From an uncultured Clostridium sp. (GTDB lineage Bacteria; Bacillota; Clostridia; TANB77; CAG-508): a stretch of 11,396 nt of DNA. Position 1 is the first letter of the stretch, and each line of letters opens with the position of its first letter. Positions 1-7,442 of the stretch are shown piece after piece. The notes under the pieces were generated by a model. That model did no database searches and had not been told where the DNA came from. It was given only the letters and a program-made list of their open reading frames with translations. A program made the translations under genes and the position numbers. The stretch lies in the NCBI GenBank assembly GCA_900556695.1, contig USQA01000018.1, positions 1-11,396 on the forward strand. Direction: 5' to 3'.

Positions 1-846
1 AAACTTTCTCCTATTCAAAAAGCAAGAATTGTAAGACTTTTAAAAGAAAGTGGAAATGTTGTTGGTTATATGGGAGATGGTATTAACGATGCACCTTCAT
101 TAACTAATTCTGATGTTGGGATATCTGTTGATACTGCCGTAGATATTGCTAAAGAATCTGCTGATATAATTTTATTAGAAAAAGATTTACATGTTCTATT
201 AGATGGTGTTACAGAAGGAAGAAAAACTTTTGGAAATTTAATGAAATATATAAAAATGGCAACAAGCTTTAATTTTGGAGAAGTTATGTCTGTTATTATT
301 GCAAGTGTTGCTTTACCATTTTTACCTGAAACTCCTATTCAATTATTAGTAGAAGGATTACTTTATGATTTTGGTCAATTAACTTTACCTTTTGATAATG
401 TTGATGAAGAATATTTACAAAAACCTAGACAATTTAACATTAAAAGTTTAAAAGATTTTATGCTATTTATGGGACCTTTAAGTTCTGCATTTGACTTAAT
501 TGTTTTTGCAAGTTTATGGTTCATATTTAACTTAAGAGAAGTTGCCTTATTCCAAACAGTTTGGTTTACTTATAGTATAATTTCAAATTTACTTGGTATG
601 CATATTATTAGAACTGCTAAAATTCCATTTGTACAAAGTAATGCTCATAAAATGGTTTACTTATCTTCTATTTTACTAAGTGTTATTGGAATTATTGTAC
701 CATTTACTTGGCTTGGTAAAACTATTGGATTAGTTCCAATTCCATTACCTTATATGACTATTATTATTGGAGTTCCAATTCTATATTGTTTTGTAGCTAT
801 GTTTGCCAAAAAAGTTTATATTAAAAAACATGGTGAGTGGATTTAA
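1..846 (+). CDS. mgtA: MgtA-type Mg2+ P-type ATPase, C-terminal part (5' end outside window)
   Basis: ATP-driven cation importer of the P-type IIIB (MgtA/MgtB) group, located in the cytoplasmic membrane; the family imports Mg2+. The frame is open from base 1, so the first Met (base 70) is internal. The 281 residues present begin in the P domain with the hinge motif GDGINDAP (residues 25-32 of this part), then DVGISVD and AKESADIILLEK. The C-terminal membrane domain (M5-M10) follows: NFGEVMSVIIASVALPFLP, then LLYDFGQLTLPFD, typical of MgtA M5/M6, and it ends in a short basic tail (KKVYIKKHGEW). The phosphorylated DKTGT and the A and N domains lie upstream, outside the window. Odd point: E. coli MgtA has NFGNV in M5 where this protein has NFGEV. 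The gene ends four bases before a strong terminator and converges on the minus-strand unit. Family assignment is firm; the ion specificity is inferred from the family. Confidence 0.93.
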   Translation, partial: KLSPIQKARIVRLLKESGNVVGYMGDGINDAPSLTNSDVGISVDTAVDIAKESADIILLEKDLHVLLDGVTEGRKTFGNLMKYIKMATSFNFGEVMSVIIASVALPFLPETPIQLLVEGLLYDFGQLTLPFDNVDEEYLQKPRQFNIKSLKDFMLFMGPLSSAFDLIVFASLWFIFNLREVALFQTVWFTYSIISNLLGMHIIRTAKIPFVQSNAHKMVYLSSILLSVIGIIVPFTWLGKTIGLVPIPLPYMTIIIGVPILYCFVAMFAKKVYIKKHGEWI

Positions 847-849
847 AAA

Positions 850-876
850 AATAGCCCCTTTTTGAAAGGGGTTATT
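850..876. terminator. Bidirectional rho-independent terminator between mgtA and the dnaE unit
   Basis: AGCCCCTTT pairs with AAAGGGGTT around a 3-base loop (862-864). The stem extends through A/T pairs, with a run of A on the left and a run of T on the right. It therefore works as hairpin plus T-tract in both directions and serves the convergent genes ending at 846 and 880. The minus-strand stop codon (880-882) directly abuts the T-run. Confidence 0.92.
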
Positions 877-879
877 TTT

Positions 880-1884
880 TTATCTACCTTCATCTTTATC
901 AAATTTAGGTTTAAAATATGAATCACAATATTTCATTTTTCCTTCTTCAATGTCATTAATTATTTTTTCTACATCAGTTTCTTTAAATCCTTTTTCTTGT
1001 TCATCATACAAGTAGTAATATTTATTATTTTTTATTTTTACTTCATATAATTCACTATCTTCCTTTTTTCCTTCATCATCCATAAAGAAAACATCATAAT
1101 CACCTATTTTTATACTTGATTTTTCTTTATCTGTTAAAAGTATTTGGAATAATTTTCTGTAATATTTTTTTAGTTCTACCATTCCCATTTTTTCTTTTTC
1201 TGAAATATTATTTTTCATGTATTTAAAAATAAAATCTATTTTACATTTAATTATGATTTCTTCTTTATCTTTATTTTCACTTGTAGCATATTTTTTAATG
1301 TACTCATTCCAACTATCATCATCTTGCATTTCTTTTTTTATCATTTCAATTATGTCTTCCATATACATATTATTTTTGCAATATCCTATTTTTTCGTCCA
1401 TTTTCTTTATTTCTTCATCTGATATAACCTCACATTTTGTTCCATCTATTGCTTCTGTTGCTTTTGCAAACCCTTTTGTTTTCATTCCTTTTTGTATTCT
1501 ATATAAATCTAATGCAATATCTAAGTAATAGTTTTTGCCATCAATATCTGTTATAACTGCTACGTGTCCTTCTCTTTCTTCGTCATATCCTACAATTCTT
1601 GCATTTATATTTGCTTTTTTTAACCTATTTATTGTTTCTGATTCTATTAAACTCATTTGAGAGCATACTGCTAAGATCTTATTATAATATTCCCTTTTTT
1701 CTATATCATCTATTGACATTTCTTTACTATACTCTGCTAATATTTCTCGCTCTCTTTCTAAATATATATAATCTCTGTCATAAGAAAATATATCTCCTAC
1801 AGATAAGTATATATATCTAACCTTTTCAATATCAGTCAAATCTTTAGGCATATCTTCTAATATTTTTTTAACACTAATTTTCAC
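880..1884 (-). CDS. Uncharacterised protein with transglutaminase-like (Cys-His-Asp) N-terminal half
   Basis: I cannot name a family for this 334-residue protein. The N-terminal part resembles a transglutaminase/papain-like fold. Residues 17-35 (LTDIEKVRYIYLSVGDIFS) look like the helix that precedes such domains. Cys74 starts a helix (CSQMSLIESETINRLKKANI), followed by NARIVGY, His107 (EGHVAVITDIDG) and Asp122 (YYLDIALDL). The order and spacing Cys-33-His-15-Asp fit that catalytic triad. From about residue 165 the protein is highly charged (Lys/Glu-rich), mostly helical in appearance, and of no recognised domain. No signal peptide or membrane segment is seen, so it is probably cytoplasmic. 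The start is GTG at 1884, chosen because AAGGAG lies 9 bases upstream. The start overlaps the dnaE stop by 11 bases, implying co-transcription and translational coupling. Enzymatic activity is inference; the fold call is moderately sure. Confidence 0.8.
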   Translation of the reverse strand: MKISVKKILEDMPKDLTDIEKVRYIYLSVGDIFSYDRDYIYLEREREILAEYSKEMSIDDIEKREYYNKILAVCSQMSLIESETINRLKKANINARIVGYDEEREGHVAVITDIDGKNYYLDIALDLYRIQKGMKTKGFAKATEAIDGTKCEVISDEEIKKMDEKIGYCKNNMYMEDIIEMIKKEMQDDDSWNEYIKKYATSENKDKEEIIIKCKIDFIFKYMKNNISEKEKMGMVELKKYYRKLFQILLTDKEKSSIKIGDYDVFFMDDEGKKEDSELYEVKIKNNKYYYLYDEQEKGFKETDVEKIINDIEEGKMKYCDSYFKPKFDKDEGR

Positions 1885-4800
1885 TTATTTTTACTCCTTC
1901 ATTTGGTAAAATATCTTTAAAGATATTTAATATTTCATCTGTTAAATAAATTTGTCCGCAAGGTTTGTACTCTTCTCCTACTTTTATTTGAACATTGATA
2001 TTATTTCTTTCTCCATTAAAATATTTAATAGCTCCTCTTAGTTTTTCTTTTTCTTCTTCATTTGCATTTGTAATATCTAATGTTAATATTTTTACCTTCT
2101 TCTCTCCAAAGTCTTTTATATCATTTGCAATAATTGTTGTTGTATCATCTTCTCTAATACTAAGTCTACCATTAACTTCTACAATATTTTCTTCTATTAA
2201 ACTTTTTCCTGATTTTATATAAGCATTTTCAAACACAATAATTTCAGCTGTTCCATACAAGTCTTCTACTGTCACAAAAGCCATAAGTTTATTATTTTTA
2301 GTATATTTTTTCTTAATAGATGAAATTATTCCTATGTATTTTACATTTTGTCCATCTTTATATTTCAATTTTGTATTTTGTCTTATCGTTCCATTTTCTT
2401 CATTATTTATATTTGTATTCATTTGTTCATCTATATTTTTTAGTTCTAAAGTATTTATTGTAGCTTGTGCTTCTATTTGTTTTCTTAGTTTTTCTAATGG
2501 ATGACCTGAAATATAAATTCCAAGCATTTCTTTTTCTAATGATAATAATTCCTTATTAGGAAATTCTTCATGTTCTTCAAAAGTGTATTTTATTTCATTT
2601 AATTCTTCTTTTTCTTCTTCTGTTCCTAAATCAAACATTGAAACTTGTCCTGCAAATCCTTTTTTATTGTTTGATTGTATAATGTCCATAATTGTTTCAA
2701 AAGAAGATATCAATGTACTTCTTGTTTGTTCAAATGTATCAAAAACTCCTGCTTTTATTAAACTCTCTACACATTTTTTATTAACTGCTTCATTTGCAAT
2801 TCTTTCACAAAAATCTGTAAAGCTTTTATATGGACCATTTTCATTTCTTTCTTTTACTATATTATTAACTGGTACTGTACCTACATTTTTTATACTACCT
2901 AGACCAAAACGAATCTTACCATTTTCAACAGTAAATTTTGTATTACTGTGATTTATTTCTGGTTTTAATATTTCAATTCCTAGTGTTTTACATTCATCTA
3001 TATATTGAGGAATTTTATCTAAGTTTCCTAAAAAACTATTTAATGTTGCTGCCATAAATTCTGCTGGATAATATGCTTTTAAATATGCTGTTCTATATGC
3101 GACTACAGCATAGCAAGCTGCATGTGATTTGTTGAAAGCGTATTTTGCAAATTCAGACATTTCATCAAATATTTTATTAGCTGATTTTTCATCTATTCCG
3201 TTTCTTACACATCCTGGAACTATTATATTTCCATTTTCATCTACTTGCCCATGAATAAATATTTCTCTTTCTTTTGCCATAACATCAAGTTTTTTCTTAC
3301 CCATAGCACGTCTTACTAAGTCAGCTCTTCCAAGTGAATATCCTGCTAAGTCACGAACTATTTGCATAACTTGCTCTTGATATACCATACATCCATATGT
3401 TACGTTTAATATTGGTTCTAGGCTTGGATGTGTATATTCATTATGCCCTGGATGTAATTTTCCCTTTACATATCGTGGGATTTGATCCATAGGTCCTGGT
3501 CTATATAATGAAACTCCAGCTATCAAATCTTCTAAACAGTCTGGTTTTAATTCTTTCATAAAGTTTGTCATACCTTGTGATTCAAATTGAAATATTCCAC
3601 AACTTTTTCCCTCTTGCCATAATTTATAAACTTTTGGATCAGCCATTTCTTTGTCAAATTCCACATCTATCCCTTGGTTTTCTTTTACTAAATCTATTGT
3701 GTCTTGTATTACAGTTAACGTTCTTAGCCCCAAGAAATCCATTTTCAAAAGTCCTAGTTCTTCTAATGTTGTCATTATATATTGAGTAGAAATTTGTCCA
3801 TCACGTACATATAAAGGAACATATGTGTCTACAGGGTCTTTTGTAATAACAATTCCGGCATGCATGTGTTGATGCCTGTCTTGGCATTCCTTCTAGTCCC
3901 ATTGCTATGTCTAAAACTTTTTTTACCGTCTCATCTGTTTCGTACAAATTGCTTAATTCTTTGTTTTGTTCTAATGCTTTTTTTATTGTTATGTGTAATT
4001 CATTTGGTATCATTTTTGCTAATGTATCCGCTTCTGAGTATGGAACATCTAAAACTCTAGATACATCACGAATTACCATTCTTGCAGACATTGTTCCAAA
4101 AGTAATAATCTGTGAAACATGATCATGTCCATATTTTCTAGATACATAATCAATAACATCTTGTCTATGTTCATAACAAAAATCCACATCAAAATCTGGC
4201 ATACTTATTCTTTCAGGATTTAAAAATCTTTCAAAAAGAAGTCCATATTTCATTGGATCTATATCTGTAATTTCAATTGCATATGCTATAATTGAACCAG
4301 CTCCGTGATCCTCTACCTGGCCCTACTGGTATATTGTGTGTTTTTGCATAATGAATAAAATCCCATACAATTAGGAAATAATCAACATATCCCATTTTTT
4401 TGATTACACCTAATTCATATTCTGCTCTATCTAATATTTCTTTTGATGGATTTTCTCCATATCTATTTTTTATACCATCATCACATAATTTTTTAAAATA
4501 ATGATAATGTGTTGGAAACTCTGGAGGTACATCATAGTTAGGTAATATTGTATGTCCAAATTCAAACTCCACATTACATTTTTCTGCAATTTTAACTGTA
4601 TTTTCTATTGCATCAGGAAATGCCTTAAAATATTCAATCATCTCTTCTGGTGATTTTACATATAATTCTTCTGTATCAAATCTCATTCTGTCTATATCGC
4701 TCATTCTTTTACCTGTTTGTATACAAAGCAAAACTTCATGATTATATGCATCTTCTCTTTTTAAATAATGAGCATCATTTGTAGCAACAAGAGGAATGTC

Positions 4801-5388
4801 TAGTTTTCTTGCTAATTGTACTAATTTTTGATTAGCTAAAACTTGTTCTTTAATTCCATTGTTTTGTATTTCTATATAATAATCTTCTCCAAAAACTTTT
4901 TTATGCCATAAGGCAATCTCTTCTGCCTTTTCATTTTGTCCATTTAACAAAGCTTGATTAACAGAACCTGCTAAGCATGCACTTAAGCAAATTAAACCTT
5001 CATGATATTTTTCTAATACCTCTAAATCAATACGAGGTTTATAGTAATACCCTTCTGTAAATCCAATTGAAACTAATTTACTTAAATTCTTATAACCCTC
5101 ATTATTTTTTGCTAGTAAAATTAAATGATTATATTTATTATCTATATTAGGTTCTTTATCAAAACGAGAACGAGGTGCAACATATACTTCACAACCAATA
5201 ATTGGCTTTACGCCTTCTGCTATGCATGCTTTATAAAAGTCAATCGCTCCATACATAACGCCATGGTCTGTAATTGCAATTGAATCCATACCTAGTTCTT
5301 TTGCTCTTTTTGGTAGGTCCTTTATTCTATTTGCTCCATCTAATAAACTAAATTCACTATGTATATGTAAGTGCACAAAATTAGACAT
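1874..5388 (-). CDS. dnaE: DNA polymerase III alpha subunit DnaE, reading frame broken twice
   Basis: DNA-synthesising subunit of the chromosomal replicase (C-family polymerase). The start ATG at 5388 has GAGAGGAG 7 bases upstream; the stop is TAG at 1874-1876. Coding runs in three frames: 5388-4306, 4304 to about 3858, then to 1874. Removing one base at each junction (4305; one of 3857-3861) gives one 1170-residue protein, normal for DnaE. The PHP domain keeps its metal ligands (HLHIH at 6-10, D41/H42, E67, H88, C138, D205/H207). The polymerase core has GPGRGSGAGS (356-365), PDFDVDF with D398 and D400, and MDFLGLRTL with D550, the expected catalytic triad. Then come YQEQVMQI, RRAMGKKK, FNKSHAACYA and a C-terminal OB fold (VKYIGIISSIKKKYTKNN). 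Uninterrupted reading stops ten codons after the first break. No second copy is visible here. Either the two extra bases are sequence errors, the gene is dead, or the ribosome shifts frame; the otherwise perfect conservation argues against an old pseudogene. Confidence 0.93.
1894..1899 (-). promoter_or_regulatory. RBS inside the dnaE 3' end that decides a GTG start
   Basis: On the minus strand AAGGAG lies inside the last codons of dnaE, 9 bases before GTG at 1884-1882. It supports the overlapping GTG start and coupling of the downstream gene to dnaE translation. Confidence 0.75.
3854..3861 (-). other. dnaE frame break 2: TGC-C-GGA within STHA(A/C)GIVI
   Basis: The second frame reads CAT GCA TGC CGG AAT and stops at 3803-3801. 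Skipping the C at 3857 gives H508-A-C-G-I-V. Removing base 3860 or 3861 gives H-A-A-G-I-V. Both fit the conserved DnaE segment. As at the first break, CGG followed by A stands in the interrupted frame and the restored codon is GGA for a conserved glycine. Confidence 0.88.
4302..4308 (-). other. dnaE frame break 1: TCA-C-GGA within GPGRGS/GAGS
   Basis: On the minus strand the frame reads GGA TCA CGG AGC TGG and reaches TGA at 4275-4273. Skipping the C at 4305 gives TCA GGA GCT GGT TCA, that is S361-G362-A-G-S, restoring the invariant GPGRGSGAGS motif. Deleting the neighbouring A (4306) instead would also restore Ser-Gly. The in-frame codon at the break is CGG. Confidence 0.9.
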
Positions 5389-5433
5389 CCTTTTTCTCCT
5401 CTCTTGGATTATTTTCGTTAATTTTATTTTTTA

Positions 5434-5463
5434 TATTGTATCATAAGAGCAGATAGTTATCAA
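5434..5463 (-). promoter_or_regulatory. dnaE promoter, -35 TTGATA and extended -10 TGATACAAT
   Basis: Minus strand: TTGATA at 5463-5458, a 17-base spacer, then TACAAT at 5440-5435 preceded by TG at 5443-5442 (extended -10). Transcription would start near 5428, about 40 bases before the ATG. The -35 lies at the centre of a 13-bp inverted repeat. Confidence 0.75.
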
Positions 5464-5477
5464 TAACTATCTGCTTT
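5446..5477. repeat. 13-bp inverted repeat after the amylase gene, covering the dnaE -35
   Basis: AGCAGATAGTTAT (5448-5460) and ATAACTATCTGCT (5463-5475) are perfect reverse complements separated by two bases. It lies 22 bases past the amylase stop, so it may end that transcript, but the following minus-strand sequence (CTTATGATAC) lacks a real T-tract, making it a poor intrinsic terminator. Because the dnaE -35 sits in its centre, an operator role is also possible. The repeat is certain; its function is not. Confidence 0.8.
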
Positions 5478-5498
5478 ATAAATATCTTTAACTATAAC

Positions 5499-6941
5499 TT
5501 AGGCTTTCACCCAAATAGATGTTGACTTTCCTTTTACTTTAAATGTCCCACATCCTTCTTCATCTATTATAATTTCTTCTTCACAATTTGACAAAGCATC
5601 TATAAATTTCTCTCCTGAAAATTGTGTTCCAATATACATTCTTTTTTCTCCATCACCTTTGTTAGAAATTACAACGGCTAGTCCTGATTTTATATGTTCA
5701 TCATCACCTTCACAAGTCCATCCTATATAGTCTGGATGATCAAAATAATCATGTTGCTCTCCATATGCTCTTTCTTTTCTCAACTCAAGTATTGTCTTAA
5801 GTTCTTCTAATGGCTCAATATTATCATGTGGTATTCCATAAAAATCCCCATAAAAAACACATGGATATCCAGAATTTCTTAATAAAATCAAACTATATGC
5901 AGCTGGTTTAAACCATCTTTCTACAAAGCTTTGTAAACTTTGACCTGGTTGAGTATCATGATTGTCCACAAATGTTACTGCCATACTTGAATTTTCTTTT
6001 ACTAAGGTTCCTTCAAAAATTTTGGATAAATCATAATTTTCGTCTTTTGATGCTGTATCAAAATGATAATGTAATGGTATATCAAAAAGTGATATTTTCC
6101 CTTCGGTTTCTGTTATATATCTGTGTAATTTTGCTATATCACCACTCCAATATTCTCCAACTGTAAATAATTCTTTCCCTGTTTCTTCTCTTAATTTTTG
6201 TATCCAATCTTTGTAAAAAAATGCTGGTATGTGTTTTACCGCATCTAATCTAAAACCATCTACTTTTGTTGTTTCTAAATACCATTTCCCCCAATTTATA
6301 CACTCTTTTACTACTTCTTCGTTTGTAAAATCTATGTCTGCTCCCATTAAATAATCATAATTTCCAAACTCTTCATCAACTGCTCCATTCCAATTTTTAT
6401 CTTTAAATTTGAATATTGCATTTTCTTTTGTATTTTCTGCATAATCTATTCCATCAAAATGTGTCCAATTCCATTCAAAATCTGAGTATTTATGTTTTCT
6501 TCCTGGAAAGGTAAATTTAGTTGCAACACGTATTGTTTCTTGTTCTCCTACTTGTTGATTATGATCTCCCCAATCAACTTTTGTTGCTGGAATTGTTTGT
6601 AGCATATCTGCTCCCATTTTATGATTTAAAACTATGTCTGCATAACTTTCTATTCCATTTTGTTTTAAGTTCATAATACAATTTAAGTATTCTTCTTTAG
6701 AACCATACTTTGTTTTAATTGTTCCTTTTTGGTCAAATTCTCCTAAATCATATACATCATATACTCCATATCCTACTTCATCTTTTCCACCTACTCCTTT
6801 GTATGCTGGCGGTAACCACATTGCTGTTACTCCTAAGTCTGCTAGTTTCTCTGCATTTTCTTTTATTTGATTCCATAAATTTTGTTTGCAATCCATATAC
6901 CATTCAAAGTATTGCATTATTATTCCGTTTATTTTCTTCAT
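5499..6941 (-). CDS. amyA: Cytoplasmic alpha-amylase, GH13 (liquefying/AmyA type)
   Basis: Hydrolyses internal alpha-1,4 bonds of starch, glycogen or maltodextrins. The 480 residues match the length and motif order of the GH13_5 group (B. licheniformis amylase, E. coli AmyA). The start IMQYFEWYM is followed by DIVLNHK (102-108), GFRLDAVKHI with nucleophile D233, FTVGEYWS with acid/base E263, and FVDNHDTQPGQ with D329 as transition-state stabiliser. Domain B (about 109-208) includes NYDYLMGADIDF, a calcium-site segment. There is no signal peptide: the catalytic barrel begins within ten residues, so the enzyme is probably intracellular and acts on stored glycogen or imported dextrins. AGAGG lies 8 to 9 bases before the ATG at 6941. 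Its own promoter is at 6979-7007. No clear CcpA-type cre site is seen upstream. By hand alignment one family calcium ligand (Asp183 of the B. licheniformis enzyme) is Asn185 here. Confidence 0.95.
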   Translation of the reverse strand: MKKINGIIMQYFEWYMDCKQNLWNQIKENAEKLADLGVTAMWLPPAYKGVGGKDEVGYGVYDVYDLGEFDQKGTIKTKYGSKEEYLNCIMNLKQNGIESYADIVLNHKMGADMLQTIPATKVDWGDHNQQVGEQETIRVATKFTFPGRKHKYSDFEWNWTHFDGIDYAENTKENAIFKFKDKNWNGAVDEEFGNYDYLMGADIDFTNEEVVKECINWGKWYLETTKVDGFRLDAVKHIPAFFYKDWIQKLREETGKELFTVGEYWSGDIAKLHRYITETEGKISLFDIPLHYHFDTASKDENYDLSKIFEGTLVKENSSMAVTFVDNHDTQPGQSLQSFVERWFKPAAYSLILLRNSGYPCVFYGDFYGIPHDNIEPLEELKTILELRKERAYGEQHDYFDHPDYIGWTCEGDDEHIKSGLAVVISNKGDGEKRMYIGTQFSGEKFIDALSNCEEEIIIDEEGCGTFKVKGKSTSIWVKA

Positions 6942-6978
6942 TTTATTACCTCTTGTTTTTTATAAATTTTATATTAGT

Positions 6979-7007
6979 ATTATATTATTTTTTTTTATTT
7001 TTTTCAA
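6979..7007 (-). promoter_or_regulatory. Amylase promoter, -35 TTGAAA and -10 TATAAT
   Basis: Minus strand: TTGAAA at 7007-7002, a 17-base spacer, then a perfect TATAAT at 6984-6979. The start of transcription is expected near 6972, about 30 bases before the ATG. It stands back to back with the rightward promoter at 7042-7050. Confidence 0.78.
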
Positions 7008-7041
7008 ATTTCACAAAACACTTTATCTTTTAGAAAAATTA

Positions 7042-7050
7042 TGATACAAT
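7042..7050 (+). promoter_or_regulatory. Extended -10 promoter of the zinc-ribbon gene and tyrS
   Basis: TGATACAAT is an extended -10 (TG at 7042-7043, TACAAT at 7045-7050). The best -35 at 17-base spacing is the weak TTTATC (7022-7027). The 13 bases TTATGATACAATA (7039-7051) are identical to those of the dnaE promoter. Confidence 0.65.
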
Positions 7051-7086
7051 ACAATAAATTTTGTAAGTAATTGTCAAAAGATGAAT

Positions 7087-7091
7087 GGAGG
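7087..7091 (+). promoter_or_regulatory. RBS that decides the start of the zinc-ribbon gene
   Basis: GGAGG lies 9 bases before ATG at 7101. This makes ATG 7101 the start rather than an in-frame TTG at 7071, which has no ribosome binding site. Confidence 0.85.
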
Positions 7092-7100
7092 AAAAATTTT

Positions 7101-7376
7101 ATGGAATTCAATAAATGTAGTAGATGTGGTACTTTTTATTTATCTGAAGGAAATGTATGCCCTAAATGTAGCACTAAAGATGGATTTGAATTTTCAACAT
7201 TTAAATCTTATATAAAAGAAAATGGATTAAATGAATCTTTAGATACAATTTCTGGAGAGACAGGAATTTCTGTTAAAAACTTAAATAGATTTATGGGATA
7301 TGAAGAATTCAAAAATTATAAAAAAGAATATGAAAAATCTTTAAATAATGGAAATTCAAAAATTTCTCTTAATTAA
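7101..7376 (+). CDS. Small zinc-ribbon protein with helix-turn-helix-like C-terminal part
   Basis: A 91-residue protein. Residues 6-23 carry two CxxC knuckles (C6-S-R-C9 and C20-P-K-C23) that should bind one zinc. Residues about 34-65 contain a pattern seen in small helix-turn-helix proteins: a helix (STFKSYIKENG), then SLDTISGETGISVKNLNRFM, in which ETGISVKNLNRFM resembles a recognition unit. The layout recalls the zinc-ribbon plus HTH arrangement of the flagellar-operon protein YvyF of Bacillus, but no flagellar genes are near and I do not claim orthology. The tail is charged and Asn/Ser-rich. It is the first gene of a unit with tyrS (66 bases to its ATG) and is transcribed divergently from the amylase gene. 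A nucleic-acid-binding or regulatory role is inference. Confidence 0.8.
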   Translation: MEFNKCSRCGTFYLSEGNVCPKCSTKDGFEFSTFKSYIKENGLNESLDTISGETGISVKNLNRFMGYEEFKNYKKEYEKSLNNGNSKISLN

Positions 7377-7382
7377 AAATTT

Positions 7383-7415
7383 CATAATGGATAAAATCCT
7401 TATGCATTATGGATA
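7383..7415 (+). repeat. 11-bp direct repeat and hairpin in the tyrS leader
   Basis: CATAATGGATA (7383-7393) and CATTATGGATA (7405-7415) form a direct repeat with one mismatch. Between them ATCCTTATG (7396 onwards) can pair with the first copy (CATAA-T-GGAT, one bulged base) to make a 9-bp hairpin with a tiny loop. No T-tract follows, so it is not an ordinary terminator. It may be a binding site, an RNA-processing hairpin, or of no function. Confidence 0.55.
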
Positions 7416-7442
7416 TTTGCTAATATAGAAAGGATGATATAA

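Noticed and set aside
1217..1820. Hydrophobic plus-strand reading frames opposite the minus-strand genes (also at 2583-2951, 6719-7033 and 8915-11377)
   Set aside because: They are antisense shadows of AT-rich genes: no ribosome binding sites, no family features, and Leu/Phe/Ile-rich composition expected from complementing Lys/Glu codons.
3060..3180. A possible DnaE intein at the well-known insertion site near FNKSHA
   Set aside because: The segment KYAFNKSHAACYA is continuous with no inserted sequence. The dnaE breaks lie elsewhere and are single bases.
3801..4253. Three separately translated DnaE subunits
   Set aside because: The internal ATGs at 4253 and 3865 have no ribosome binding site, and each fragment cuts through conserved core motifs instead of domain borders.
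7030..7062. AAAATT/AATTTT dyad around the rightward -10 as an operator
   Set aside because: Six A/T-only bases in a sequence this AT-rich are expected by chance.
7071..7100. TTG start extending the zinc-ribbon protein by ten residues
   Set aside because: No ribosome binding site precedes it; GGAGG is correctly placed for ATG 7101.
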